Shown one piece after another: positions 7,653 through 18,414 of a DNA stretch of 64,000 bases. Each line of letters starts with the position of its first letter. Within the stretch, counting starts at the first letter, position 1. Below the pieces are notes generated by a model that had not been told where the DNA came from, ran no database searches, and saw only the letters and a program-made list of their open reading frames with translations. Location: contig NZ_QSIN01000011.1 of the NCBI RefSeq assembly GCF_003469205.1, forward strand, positions 1 through 64,000, written 5' to 3'. This DNA is from Collinsella sp. AM33-4BH. GTDB taxonomy: Bacteria > Actinomycetota > Coriobacteriia > Coriobacteriales > Coriobacteriaceae. The position numbers and the translations under genes are program-made.

Positions 7653-7800
7653 GTTACGCGGTTTTACCAAACCGCGTAACGGCTCGACGCTGCAAACCCG
7701 CCAGAGCGGCAATCTGCCTTTCAACTTCGGCGGCATGACCAGAAGGTCAATGCCGCCTCGTTTCAAGGCACCTTGCTCGCTCTGGCGGGTTTTCGCTGTC
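7653..7800 (+). repeat. Post-stop structured element, copy A (after pyrE)
   Basis: A small hairpin comes first: GTTACGCGGTTT (7653-7664), loop TACC, AAACCGCGTAAC (7669-7680). After the conserved CTCGACGCTGC, the long hairpin has outer arms AAACCCGCCAGAGCG (7694-7708) and CGCTCTGGCGGGTTT (7778-7792). The stem continues CAA/TTG, then a TC/CC internal loop, then TGCCTT/AAGGCA, then GGCGGCAT and GACC around an AGAA loop. TTCGCTGTC closes the element. Arms covary with copies B-F while the motifs stay constant, indicating a selected fold (RNA or hairpin DNA). There is no strong T tract, so it is not a simple terminator. Confidence 0.8.
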
Positions 7801-7892
7801 GCTACCAAAACATCGGCGTTGTCCTGGTCCAGATGCGGCACTTGGGGACGTTCCTTTTCTGCCGACACCTGGGGACACTCCTGATGTAGTCG

Positions 7893-7937
7893 TTGGGGAC
7901 GTTCTTAAACGACTAATCATTCAAGAACGTCCCCAAT
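7893..7937. repeat. GGGGAC-core hairpin repeat
   Basis: Arms TTGGGGACGTTCTT and AAGAACGTCCCCAA enclose AAACGACTAATCATTC. Just upstream (about 7845-7884) are the linked half-units TTGGGGACGTTCC and TGGGGACACTCC, which also follow element B. Confidence 0.8.
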
Positions 7938-7952
7938 GACTACCCGCAAAAT

Positions 7953-8016
7953 GAGCGTGGATAATCTCCCACTTTGAGCCTGCATCCAGGTCAAAAACGG
8001 GAGATTATCCACGCTC
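7953..8016. repeat. GGATAATCTCCC hairpin repeat, copy 2 (loop inverted)
   Basis: Arms GAGCGTGGATAATCTCCC (7953-7970) and GGGAGATTATCCACGCTC (7999-8016). The flanks match copy 1 (1792-1855) in the same direction, but the loop here is the near reverse complement of the copy 1 loop. It sits just before the convergent RpiR gene end. Confidence 0.8.
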
Positions 8017-8049
8017 GTTATTTGAGTGTCCAATAATCCTCGCTCGTTG

Positions 8050-8904
8050 TTACTTGAGTCCGGGGAGGCGGGTGTAGGGGAACGAGCGCTCTAAGAACTC
8101 GGAGCAGCGGGCGTAATCTTTGGCAAAGTAGCTGCTATAGAGCGAATCGAGTACGTATTGCACGGCGATATGGCTGGCGAACTGCGTGATGCGGTGCGTC
8201 ATGCTCTCGTGGTCGCTTACCGTGAGATAGGCGGCAAAGCCGGGGTGAATGCGGGCACAGTACGGCGTGCCGATGACGATGACCGGGACATGTCGACTGC
8301 TAAGGATCGGCAAGATCTCCTTGAGGTTGGGGGCAAGGCCGCTGTAGGAGATGATGATTGCCACATGGTCGGGACCCGAGGCGAGCGCCGTGCGCACCTG
8401 AGCCTCGACGCTGTCGTGGCACGTCGCGCTTTTGCCGGCGGAAAGCAGGCGATCGCGGAACATTCCCGCTGGATACAGGTTATGCGAGCCCGTGTAGATG
8501 TCCACGGTGCCGGCGCGCATGATGAGCTTGGCGGCGTGGTTGAGCTGTGCAGGGTCGAGCAGCTCCTGCGTTTCGGCCAAGGTGGTCTGGTAGAGCCCCT
8601 CCATGCGTTCCATCACCTGCGCAGGGGTGGAGGTGGCATCGAAGGGAAAGTTGATGTCCACGTCGCGCCGGTTGCCCGCCTCGGTCGCCTGGCGGATGAG
8701 CTCGACCTTGAGATCTTTGAAGCCCTCGAGGCCGAGCTTTTTGCAAAAGCGGTGCACGCTCGCGACCGAAACGTTGGCGCACGCGGCAAATTCCTTAATG
8801 GAAAGCCCGCGCACATCCTCGCCCATGGCGAGGGCCGTTCGCCCAAGTTGTTGCTCGGTGGGGGTGAGGCTTTTGCCCTGCGTGATCTTTCGCCTGATAT
8901 CCAT
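8050..8904 (-). CDS. RpiR/MurR-family transcriptional regulator
   Basis: A 284-residue cytosolic DNA-binding protein. Residues 1-75 form the HTH_6 domain (SIKEFAACANVSVASVHRFC, then KKLGLEGFKDLKVEL), and residues about 120-260 form a SIS sugar-phosphate-binding domain (VDIYTGSHNLYPAGMFRDRL, then AIIISYSGLAPNLKEILPIL). Family members sense phosphosugars and control the neighbouring catabolic genes. Here the nearest gene on the same strand is the large glycosyl hydrolase 165 nt upstream, so control of that gene is possible but not shown. ATG 8904 has AGGAG at 5 nt. Confidence 0.88.
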   Translation of the reverse strand: MDIRRKITQGKSLTPTEQQLGRTALAMGEDVRGLSIKEFAACANVSVASVHRFCKKLGLEGFKDLKVELIRQATEAGNRRDVDINFPFDATSTPAQVMERMEGLYQTTLAETQELLDPAQLNHAAKLIMRAGTVDIYTGSHNLYPAGMFRDRLLSAGKSATCHDSVEAQVRTALASGPDHVAIIISYSGLAPNLKEILPILSSRHVPVIVIGTPYCARIHPGFAAYLTVSDHESMTHRITQFASHIAVQYVLDSLYSSYFAKDYARCSEFLERSFPYTRLPGLK

Positions 8905-8979
8905 ATGGCTCCTATGCGTTTGCGTCGCGATAAACCAATCATAGCGATAAATAAAACGTTCGGCTTGGCTGGGAGTTTT

Positions 8980-9020
8980 GGTCCGCCGGTCTATGAACGA
9001 CGGACCGCTCGACGCTGCGC
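8980..9020 (+). repeat. Degenerate 5' part of a post-stop structured element
   Basis: GGTCCG and CGGACC arms form a small imperfect hairpin followed by CTCGACGCTGCGC, the conserved core seen in elements A, B and D-F. The long covarying hairpin that should follow is not recognisable. Unlike the intact copies it is antisense to the gene that ends beside it (glycosyl hydrolase, stop at 9069-9071). Probably a truncated relic. Confidence 0.4.
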
Positions 9021-9068
9021 GGGCTCAACATAGGGCGTGCCCTGCCCGAGTTGTTTGCGCTCGGGCTG

Positions 9069-11660
9069 CTATCCGAGCACGCGTACGGGCCCCAAGAGGC
9101 CGCTGGGATCGGAGGGCTCGGTCATGCCGAACATGTCGGGGACGGCGTGGTCGAGGGTGTTGATGATATCGATCGTAAGCGCGTGCTCGCCGGCCAAAAG
9201 CGCGCCGGCCTCAAAGCGGTAAGGCGGACAGATGCGTGTGCCGAGGGATTTGCCGTCGAGGGTGACGGTTGCGGTCTCAAAGACCTCGCCAAGGTCGATG
9301 ACGGTGCGGGTGGCCGCTTCGCCCAGGACAAAGGAGGCCCGGTAGCGGAATGTGCCGGCCTTGCCGGGGAACTCGGCCGAGGAAAGGTCGCGCAGGTCTG
9401 CAAGCTCAACAGACTCGCCAAAGGCATCGGTGCCAGGGGCAGAGAAGGCAACCGCCCAGGGCCCGTCGACGCATGTGGCTTCGTCTTCGGCGGTTGCCAC
9501 AGCAACGGAACCTGTAGCCCCAAGGACCACGATGCAGCTCTCGTAGGGAGCCAGCTCGAGCGTGCCGTCAAAGGCGGCGGGCTCGGTGCCGTTGAGCAGG
9601 TCGAGGCGCGCGCCTGCAACGGGTGTGCCGTCGGCAAGCGCAATCTGAGTGGAGATACCCTGCTTGGGATGCTCGTTGACGAGCATCAGATAGCTCTCGC
9701 CCGCCCGCTCGTAGCGCAGTGCGCGCAGCCAGGGCTGGGGCTCGGCGCAAACCACGGTCTGCATGCCGGTATTGGCAAGTGTGTCTGCGAGCTCGGTGGT
9801 CGCCAGGAGCTTGATGTCGGCGACCGCGGCTGCATCCAGGGAGGCAAAGCCCTCGCGGCCTGCAGTGTCACCGTCGTAGCGCTTGTTCGGCAGCTCATCC
9901 AGCGCGTACACGGCAACACCTGCGGCTGCGGCACGCGCGGCAAAGTCGAGCACGGCTCCGCCGACAAACTCGGCTCCGGGCATCACCAGGCAGCGGTATG
10001 CCTGGCCGTTCACGCTAAAGCCGCTACCGTCTGCGGCAATTTCAATGGCATAGCGCCCTGCGTCCTCAAATGCCTCTGCCGGCACGATGTCAAAGTCGAC
10101 CTGCGCGCGCAAAAGCTCGGAGGCGGCATGCTGCATAAAGTTCGCCTCGCCTGCCCACTCGGCGTCCGCATGGTAGAGAAGCGCCACCGGGGTCGTTGCG
10201 CGCCCGCCGCTCAGCAGGCTCGCCGTACGGTTCATGTAGCTCATGAGCTGCCCAAAGTGTGCAATCTGGGGGTTTTGGCCATGCGCATAGAAATGCGGCG
10301 GGCAGTCCCAGTCGGGGAAGGCGGCCATGCTAAAGGCATGCGGCACAAACCAATTGACGCCGCGCACCAAAAAATGATCGGCGATCCACTTCATCTCGCG
10401 TAGGCCTTCGTGCCATCCAAATGCGCCAAAGACCTCGGCCATGCAGCGCCCCTGCTTTTTGGGGTCGAGGTGTGCTGCCGAGGAGCCCAGCTTGGGCAGC
10501 ACGTAGTTATAGAACTCGAGGTTCCACACGCCGCGTCCGTAGCTGTGAAGGCCGCGGTCCATGCCGGGTACCAGCTGGTTGATCACGATGTCGACGCCCG
10601 CCATGTCCTGACCGCCCACGGCGCGGAAGTAGTGCCCGGCGCCCACGCCCAGGCGCGCGTGACAGTCCTTGTCCTCGATAACGTGGCCGATGTACTGCAC
10701 GCCGCGCGCGCGGCACCAGTCTCCGAGCTGGTCGCAGAAGCACTCCTTATAGAGGGTGCTCGCGATGTCCATATAGACGTGGCGTACGTGCGCGCCGGCC
10801 GGCTCGCGGTCCCACAGGTGCGGGAGCTCGGCCAGGTAGCGCTCGCCCAGTGCCGCGCGTAGGCGACGCTCAAGCTCGGCCGACCAGGGTAGGGGCGCGG
10901 TGGCCTTGCCGATGAGCGTGTCCGAGATGCCATCGGGGCCCGTGGTGCCCTTCTCGTTGGCAAATCCGGGCTCATCGGAGAAAAAGCCCAGGATCGTCTT
11001 ACCAAACTCATCGCCCAGATGCTCAAAATGCGGCTCGTAGACAGCATCGATGAGCTGCGCCACCGAGGCGCGGTCGACCATATTGATGTAGTCCTCGTTG
11101 TAGGAGGTCTTGCCGCTCGTGAACATCACGCATGCCTGTGTGAGGCCCGCAGGTGCATCGAAGACCAGGCGGCTGGGGTTGCCGTCTACATCGTCGATTA
11201 CTCGGTAAGCGACGTCGACGGGGCTGCCGTCCTGCATAAATGTCACGCCGTGGAAGCGCTCCGTTTTGTCGAGCATGTTGGCGAGCGCGATGCTTGCGGC
11301 GGACGTGGGGCCCACGATGTCGAACGTGCGGTGCGTGAGCACGATCTTGCGGAGCTCGGGCACGGCTTCCTTGACGACGCCGTTGGCAAAGCCCGTGGGG
11401 AAGTGCGCGTCGTCCAAGATCCAGAGCTTAAGGCCCAGCTGCTTGCACTCGTCAATGACAAAGCGCAAGTCGCGCCACCAGCCCTCGCCGCAAAAATCGG
11501 GGTGTGGGCGGCTTTCGAGACAGACCTCGTGGATGTCGGCGCCGGCGATCTTTTCCAGATACTCGGCAATGGTCTTATGGCTCTCGCCCTTCATCCACAA
11601 AAACGGAAGCACGTGGTTGTCGTATGTGCCCTCGAGCACCTGCTGATAGTACGCGGTCAT
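9069..11660 (-). CDS. Large glycosyl hydrolase (GH106-like alpha-L-rhamnosidase-type)
   Basis: An 863-residue protein with no signal peptide, so probably cytosolic. The N-terminal half is a TIM-barrel-like region: FLWMKGESHKTIAEYLEKI, IHEVCLESRPHPDFCG, then LKLWILDDAHFPTGFANG. The C-terminal third has beta-sandwich/galactose-binding character (TRTVIDLGEVFETATVTLDG, then GTRICPPYRFEAG). The N-terminal motif set resembles bacterial 'glycosyl hydrolase' proteins related to GH106; the substrate is not determinable from sequence. I chose ATG 11660 because AAGGAGG sits 5 nt upstream; the frame is open further up to 12119 but overlaps the divergent AraC gene there. The AraC regulator 114 bp away on the other strand is the likely controller. 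Confidence 0.65.
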   Translation of the reverse strand: MTAYYQQVLEGTYDNHVLPFLWMKGESHKTIAEYLEKIAGADIHEVCLESRPHPDFCGEGWWRDLRFVIDECKQLGLKLWILDDAHFPTGFANGVVKEAVPELRKIVLTHRTFDIVGPTSAASIALANMLDKTERFHGVTFMQDGSPVDVAYRVIDDVDGNPSRLVFDAPAGLTQACVMFTSGKTSYNEDYINMVDRASVAQLIDAVYEPHFEHLGDEFGKTILGFFSDEPGFANEKGTTGPDGISDTLIGKATAPLPWSAELERRLRAALGERYLAELPHLWDREPAGAHVRHVYMDIASTLYKECFCDQLGDWCRARGVQYIGHVIEDKDCHARLGVGAGHYFRAVGGQDMAGVDIVINQLVPGMDRGLHSYGRGVWNLEFYNYVLPKLGSSAAHLDPKKQGRCMAEVFGAFGWHEGLREMKWIADHFLVRGVNWFVPHAFSMAAFPDWDCPPHFYAHGQNPQIAHFGQLMSYMNRTASLLSGGRATTPVALLYHADAEWAGEANFMQHAASELLRAQVDFDIVPAEAFEDAGRYAIEIAADGSGFSVNGQAYRCLVMPGAEFVGGAVLDFAARAAAAGVAVYALDELPNKRYDGDTAGREGFASLDAAAVADIKLLATTELADTLANTGMQTVVCAEPQPWLRALRYERAGESYLMLVNEHPKQGISTQIALADGTPVAGARLDLLNGTEPAAFDGTLELAPYESCIVVLGATGSVAVATAEDEATCVDGPWAVAFSAPGTDAFGESVELADLRDLSSAEFPGKAGTFRYRASFVLGEAATRTVIDLGEVFETATVTLDGKSLGTRICPPYRFEAGALLAGEHALTIDIINTLDHAVPDMFGMTEPSDPSGLLGPVRVLG

Positions 11661-11774
11661 GGATCCTCCTTGGCTCGATCGATCTGCTGCATAGCACAGA
11701 TTATGGACGCGTCGGCGCGTTCTGCTAATATCTGAATCACGACGAACTATGACCAAATCAACGATTGGCAAGCC

Positions 11775-14377
<2,603 letters not shown>

Positions 14378-14439
14378 TCGACAATATGAGTGCCACCGGG
14401 GAAAAGCGTTGGGATGGGCTCGCGATTCGAGTCCCCACC

Positions 14440-14468
14440 TTAGCATTTGAACCATTTGGCACTATAAT
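14440..14468 (+). promoter_or_regulatory. Likely promoter of the EIIA-Glc gene
   Basis: A consensus TATAAT (14463-14468) stands 17 nt after TTAGCA (14440-14445, 4 of 6 matches to TTGACA), about 50 nt before the start codon. It implies that the EIIA gene is transcribed on its own rather than only with the upstream glucosidase gene. Confidence 0.6.
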
Positions 14469-14517
14469 CACCATAGGCATGCGCACAACGTTGCGCTTAA
14501 TCAAGAGGAGAAAACGT

Positions 14518-15054
14518 ATGGGTCTGTTTGACATGTTCAAGAAGAAGGCTGAGCCCGCGGCTGTCGCTGCTCCGGCCTCCATCTCTGCTTCTGCCGGCGC
14601 CGACGTGCTGTGCTCGCCCGTCAAGGGCAAGGTCATCAAGATGGCCGACGTGCCCGATCCCGTCTTTGGTGGCGAGGTTCTGGGCAAGGGCTGCGCTGTG
14701 TGGCCCGAGGACGATCTGGTCTACGCTCCCTGCGACGGCAAGGTGACCGTCACCATGGGCCACGCCGTGGGTCTGCAGTCCGATAGCGGCATCGAGGTTC
14801 TGGTGCACGTTGGCGTCGATACCGTCAACATGAACGGCGACGGCTTCGAGGGCTTCGTCAAGGCCGACGACGTCGTCAAGGCTGGTCAGCCCATGCTCAA
14901 GATCGACCGCGCCAAGATCGCCGCTGCCGGCTACAAGGACTGCGTCGTCGTGGCTGTGTCCAACACCGCCGAGTTCGCCGACGTCGAGCTCGCCGTCGAG
15001 GCTGACTCCGCTGTCTCCGCTGGCGATGCCATCGTCAAGGTCGTCCGCAAGTAG
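14518..15054 (+). CDS. crr: PTS glucose-family EIIA protein
   Basis: A 178-residue soluble EIIA-Glc. The phosphorylated His is H97 in GIEVLVHVGVDTV, with partner H82 in TMGHAVGL, 15 residues apart as in E. coli His75/His90. The N-terminus MGLFDMFKKK resembles the amphipathic start of E. coli EIIA-Glc. It passes phosphate from HPr to an EIIB and may also have regulatory roles. ATG 14518 follows AAGAGGAG. A strong terminator follows the gene, so with its own promoter it is a one-gene unit. It is not fused to EIIBC, which must be encoded elsewhere. Confidence 0.92.
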   Translation: MGLFDMFKKKAEPAAVAAPASISASAGADVLCSPVKGKVIKMADVPDPVFGGEVLGKGCAVWPEDDLVYAPCDGKVTVTMGHAVGLQSDSGIEVLVHVGVDTVNMNGDGFEGFVKADDVVKAGQPMLKIDRAKIAAAGYKDCVVVAVSNTAEFADVELAVEADSAVSAGDAIVKVVRK

Positions 15055-15078
15055 TCTGCGGCAACATAAGGGTGTTTT

Positions 15079-15111
15079 GGGGTGGTCGGGTTATCCGGCC
15101 GCCCTTTTTTA
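15079..15111 (+). terminator. Intrinsic terminator after crr
   Basis: Arms GGGTGGTCGG and CCGGCCGCCC (G-U pairs allowed) with a short loop and TTTTTT directly after. Confidence 0.9.
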
Positions 15112-15289
15112 TTGCAATGCGGCGGAACGTTTTATTGCGCGTTGGGCGGACCGGTAAACCGTTCGGACGTTAAATCGAGCCGACTGCGCCTTTGCTTTGC
15201 CGGGGGTGTTCGTTATCGGCTAGTATGGCCTTATTGTTACGACGCGCACCGCGTCGGGAAGCGCGGTGCCGCTTGTTGGGAGGAATGTC

Positions 15290-15847
15290 ATGAAGAAGAA
15301 GCTGCTGCTTGCGCCCCTGATGGCTGTTCTGGTCGCGTGCGTGGTTGTGCTTTCCGGCTGCGGAGGTCCTTCGGTTGAGGAGCTCATCACCGAGGATCTT
15401 ACGACGCAGTTTGACGAGGTCAAGAACGGCGGCGACGACTTCCTCGCCGGCCTGGAAGAGGCCTCGGGCGACGAGTTCGAGCAGCTGGGCATCGATCCCA
15501 AGGAGTACGCCAAGAGCTATCTCGAGGGTTTTGACTACAAGATCGGCGATGTGACGGTCGACGAGGACAAGGGCACCGCGACTGCCGATGTCACCATTAC
15601 CTGCAAGTCCATGAACAAGATCGTTGAAGATTTCGCCACCCAGTATCAGGAGAAGATCGCGGCGCTCGATACGATGCCTTCCGAGGACGACCTGTACAAG
15701 ATGGCCGGCCAGGTCATGGTCGACGTGACCAAGGCCGCTAAGACCAAGGACACCAAGGTTACCTTCAAGTACACCGCCAATGACGATGGCGAGTGGTCTG
15801 CTGACGATTCCGCAACCACCGAGATGATGAATGCAATGATGAACTAG
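15290..15847 (+). CDS. Lipoprotein of unknown function
   Basis: A 185-residue protein with a clear lipoprotein signal: KKK, a hydrophobic stretch and a LSGC lipobox near residues 22-25 (MKKKLLLAPLMAV through VVVLSGCGG). The mature part is acidic, without Cys, and predicted alpha/beta (IGDVTVDEDKGTATADVTIT; LTTQFDEVKNGGDDFLAGLE). It vaguely resembles DUF5105-type lipoproteins, but I would not name a function. ATG 15290 follows GGGAGGA. Promoter-like TAGTAT lies near 15221. Element B starts 6 nt after its stop codon. Confidence 0.85.
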   Translation: MKKKLLLAPLMAVLVACVVVLSGCGGPSVEELITEDLTTQFDEVKNGGDDFLAGLEEASGDEFEQLGIDPKEYAKSYLEGFDYKIGDVTVDEDKGTATADVTITCKSMNKIVEDFATQYQEKIAALDTMPSEDDLYKMAGQVMVDVTKAAKTKDTKVTFKYTANDDGEWSADDSATTEMMNAMMN

Positions 15848-15852
15848 GGGAG

Positions 15853-16014
15853 TTACGCGGTAGTTTGTTACGGCGTTTTACCAAACGCCGTAACTGCTCG
15901 ACGCTGCAAGCCCGCCAGAGCGGCAATCTGCCTTTCAACTTCGGCGGCATGACCAGAAGGTCAATGCCGCCTCGTTTCAAGGCACCTTGCTCGCTCTGGC
16001 GGGCTTTCGCTGTC
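15853..16014 (+). repeat. Post-stop structured element, copy B (after lipoprotein gene)
   Basis: Small hairpin GTTACGGCGTTT (15867-15878) with AAACGCCGTAAC (15883-15894), preceded by a partial GTTACGCGG duplicate. Long hairpin arms AAGCCCGCCAGAGCG (15908-15922) and CGCTCTGGCGGGCTT (15992-16006). Compared with copy A, an A-T pair has become G-C in the outer stem, and in the small hairpin CGG/CCG has become GCG/CGC; both sides changed together. The inner stem and AGAA loop equal copy A. The following 120 nt carry the GGGGACGTTCC and GGGGACACTCC half-units. Confidence 0.8.
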
Positions 16015-16195
16015 GTTGCCAAAACAACGGCGTTTCCTTGGCTGGCTTAGGTGGCACTTGTACCTGTGGCGTTGTCATCGCTGCCGAAGATGGCAGTTGG
16101 GGACGTTCCTTTTCTGCCGGCAGTTGGGGACACTCCTTGCGCCAGCGTTGCATCGAATGCTCGGGAAAATACGAGCCGGTATTTGGCCGAATAGC

Positions 16196-16335
16196 GGGTC
16201 ACGGTTTCCGGATGGGGTGGGTTGCGGAAAGTGAGACCCGGAATACTGCTCTGAAACGGGATGCGGTTTCCCCGACAAGGCTCAACCGGAAAGCGCATCC
16301 CATTCTGAGGCGGCAAAACGGGATGCGCTTTCCGC
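16196..16335. repeat. Alternating 15-mer array, about 31-bp spacing (set 1)
   Basis: Related 14-15-mers occur in alternating orientation: GGGTCACGGTTTCC (16196), CGGAAAGTGAGACCC (16225), GGGATGCGGTTTCC (16258), GGAAAGCGCATCCC (16288), GGGATGCGCTTTCC (16320). Spacing is 29-33 bp, close to three helical turns. The same family forms a second array at 31383-31490. No gene is apparent here. Confidence 0.7.
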
Positions 16336-16374
16336 GCGACAGAATCTATGCAGCCGTGTTGAGCGACAGCCCCG

Positions 16375-17043
16375 CTACTCGCCCAGAATCAGCGCCGCGA
16401 GCTCGTCCTGGGTGTCCACCACGTAGTCGGCGCCGGCGGCTTCCAGCTCTGCGCGGCCGCGGAAGCCCCAGCTGACGCCCGCACTCTTAAGGCCGGCGTT
16501 GTGGCCGGTCAGAACATCGACATTGGAATCGCCCACATAGAGTGTGGTTGCCGGGTCGGCGCCTAGCTCTTTCATCACATGCAGCGTAACAGGCGCCTCG
16601 GGCTTGGGAGGAAACGCATCGACGCGGCCCTGCGCCAGCGCAAAGCGCTCGGAACCAAAGTATTTCTCGATAAGCGGAGCCGCCGAGACGTGGTCCTTGT
16701 TAGTGAGCACGGCAAGCTGCACACCCGCGGCGCGCAGGCGGTCGAGCATCTCGATCGTACCGGCATAGGGGGCGGTGTGGTCCTCCTTGTGCTCGCCGTA
16801 ATAAGCCCTAAACTCGGCAAGCGTCTGCTCAAACATACGGCCGTCGCCCGCATACTCGGCGGGCATAAAGCGCTCAACCAGCTTGAGCATGCCGTTTCCC
16901 ACCTTGTAGCGGTACTCGTCGACGGCAAACGTAGGCCAGCCGTGCGTCTCGCAGGTATGGTTGCCGGCGGCCGCCAGGTCCTCGAGCGTGTTGAGGATGG
17001 TGCCGTCTAAATCAAAAATCACATGGGAAAAAGCTGCTGCCAT
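16375..17043 (-). CDS. HAD-family phosphatase (phosphoglycolate phosphatase-like)
   Basis: A 222-residue cytosolic HAD subfamily IA hydrolase. Motif I is FDLDGTILNT with nucleophile D11 and D13; motif II is AVLTNKDH; motif III/IV is TTLYVGDSNVDVLTGHNAGL. The helical cap (about 20-95) matches Gph/PGP-type enzymes, which remove phosphate from 2-phosphoglycolate or similar small phosphates; the exact substrate is not deducible. ATG 17043 follows GGGAG at 7 nt; in-frame upstream codons lack such a site. It follows hypE on the same strand with a 123-nt gap. Confidence 0.85.
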   Translation of the reverse strand: MAAAFSHVIFDLDGTILNTLEDLAAAGNHTCETHGWPTFAVDEYRYKVGNGMLKLVERFMPAEYAGDGRMFEQTLAEFRAYYGEHKEDHTAPYAGTIEMLDRLRAAGVQLAVLTNKDHVSAAPLIEKYFGSERFALAQGRVDAFPPKPEAPVTLHVMKELGADPATTLYVGDSNVDVLTGHNAGLKSAGVSWGFRGRAELEAAGADYVVDTQDELAALILGE

Positions 17044-17166
17044 GAAAGCTCCCGTCATTGGGTTTAAAACGCACCTCATAATACTGGGCTTACGTGTCTG
17101 GCGTGGCTGGAATCTGAACATCTCCAGGGATATCAAGCCGCATCGCGCCGACCGTGCGGTTCCGCC

Positions 17167-18201
17167 CTAGCAAATTCTCGGAAGCTGTTCTCCTACGAGC
17201 ATGTCGAGGATGCGGGTCGATCCCCAGCCGGTGCGTACGCGCACGGCGGGACGGGTGTCCTCGGCAAGCGGCAGCACGCGACCGATAATCGCGGCGTTTT
17301 CGCCGTAGCGCGCGGCGCGCATGGCTGCCAGCGCGGCATCGGCCTGCTCGGCCGGCACCACGGCAACCATCTTGCCCTCGTTTGCCACCTGCAGCACATC
17401 GTAGCCGAGCATCTCGCAGGCGGCCTGCACGTCGGGGCGCACGGGCACAGCATCCTCGTCGATCTCCATGGCAACGCCGCTGGCCTGGGCAAACTCGTTG
17501 AGCGTGGATGCCAGGCCGCCGCGCGTGGGGTCGCGGAAGCAGCGGGTGTCGGGGGCGGCGGCGAGCACGTCGGCAACCAGATGATTGAGCGGTGCGGCGT
17601 CGCTTTCGATGTTGCTCGAAAACGCCAAGCCCTCGCGCTGGCTCATGATGGCGATGCCGTGGTCGCCTAGCGTACCCGACACCAGGATGACATCGCCGGG
17701 CCGACAGTTTGCACCGCTGAGCGCTACGCCCGCGGGCACTTCGCCCACGCCGGCGGTATTGATGTAGACGCCGTCGGCACCTCCACGCTCGACCACCTTG
17801 GTGTCGCCGGTGATTATGGACACGCCCGCCTCGCGCGCTGTTTCGGCCATGGTTTGCACAATCTGGCGCAGCTTGTCCATGGGATAGCCCTCTTCGAGGA
17901 TAAAGCCGCATGAGAGGTAGCGCACGTTGGCGCCCGAGGTCGCGACGTCGTTGACGGTTCCACATACGGCGAGGCGGCCGATATTGCCGCCGGGGAAGAA
18001 CTGCGGCGTTACCACAAAGCTGTCGGTCGACATGGCGATTCGCCCGCTTGCGGGCAGCGCGGCGACGCCGGCATCGTTGCCCGCGAGCAGCTCGGGCGAC
18101 CCAAAGGCATCCAGAAAGACCTCATCGATAATGCGCTTCATCATCTGGCCGCCGGAGCCGTGGCCCAGCAGGACAGTGCTATCGGTGGCAGTACGGGACA
18201 T
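17167..18201 (-). CDS. hypE: Hydrogenase maturation protein HypE
   Basis: A 344-residue PurM/AIR-synthase-fold enzyme that dehydrates the carbamoyl group on its C-terminal Cys to a thiocyanate, supplying CN ligands of the [NiFe] site. The protein ends LPRIC, the invariant C-terminal Cys tail (start LLGHGSGGQMMKRII; ATP-binding region FVVTPQFFPGGNIG). The start at 18201 is after TTGGAG. It is the last gene of hypF-hypC-hypD-hypE on this strand, separated from hypD by structured element F rather than by the overlap usual in compact hyp operons. Confidence 0.95.
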   Translation of the reverse strand: MSRTATDSTVLLGHGSGGQMMKRIIDEVFLDAFGSPELLAGNDAGVAALPASGRIAMSTDSFVVTPQFFPGGNIGRLAVCGTVNDVATSGANVRYLSCGFILEEGYPMDKLRQIVQTMAETAREAGVSIITGDTKVVERGGADGVYINTAGVGEVPAGVALSGANCRPGDVILVSGTLGDHGIAIMSQREGLAFSSNIESDAAPLNHLVADVLAAAPDTRCFRDPTRGGLASTLNEFAQASGVAMEIDEDAVPVRPDVQAACEMLGYDVLQVANEGKMVAVVPAEQADAALAAMRAARYGENAAIIGRVLPLAEDTRPAVRVRTGWGSTRILDMLVGEQLPRIC

Positions 18202-18269
18202 ATCGAAAACTCCAATCGTGGGTGGAATCGGCAATAGCCGAGTGTGGCAGAATCGATGTTAAGTAAAAG

Positions 18270-18414
18270 TCAGCGAGCGCCATTCAGACGAAGTGAGTTG
18301 CCTTGAAAGAGGAGGCTGCTGGGCTTTTGCCCGCAGTCGACGATTGAAAGGCAAATCGCTCGCCTGAATGGTGCGCAGCGTCGGCCGGTCCGCCGTTCGT
18401 TAGAACGGCGGAAC
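18270..18414 (-). repeat. Post-stop structured element, copy F (between hypD and hypE)
   Basis: Read on the minus strand it begins directly after the hypD stop codon with GTTCCGCCGTTC, loop TAAC, GAACGGCGGA. Then CCGACGCTGC, outer arms CCATTCAGGCGA and TCGTCTGAATGG (one G-U), an irregular internal loop, TGCCTT/AAGGCA, an inner GGGC-AAAA-GCCC hairpin like that of copy E, and CGCTCGCTGAC. The outer stem sequence is unrelated to the other copies but still pairs. This copy lies inside an operon, so it does not mark only transcript ends. Confidence 0.75.

Noticed and set aside
7653..7800. Structured element A as an ordinary intrinsic terminator
   Set aside because: No T tract follows in most copies, conserved unpaired motifs flank the stem, and copy F lies inside an operon.
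14411..14440. tRNA-like tail GATTCGAGTCCCC before crr
   Set aside because: Resembles a T arm but no cloverleaf can be built around it; likely chance or a small relic.
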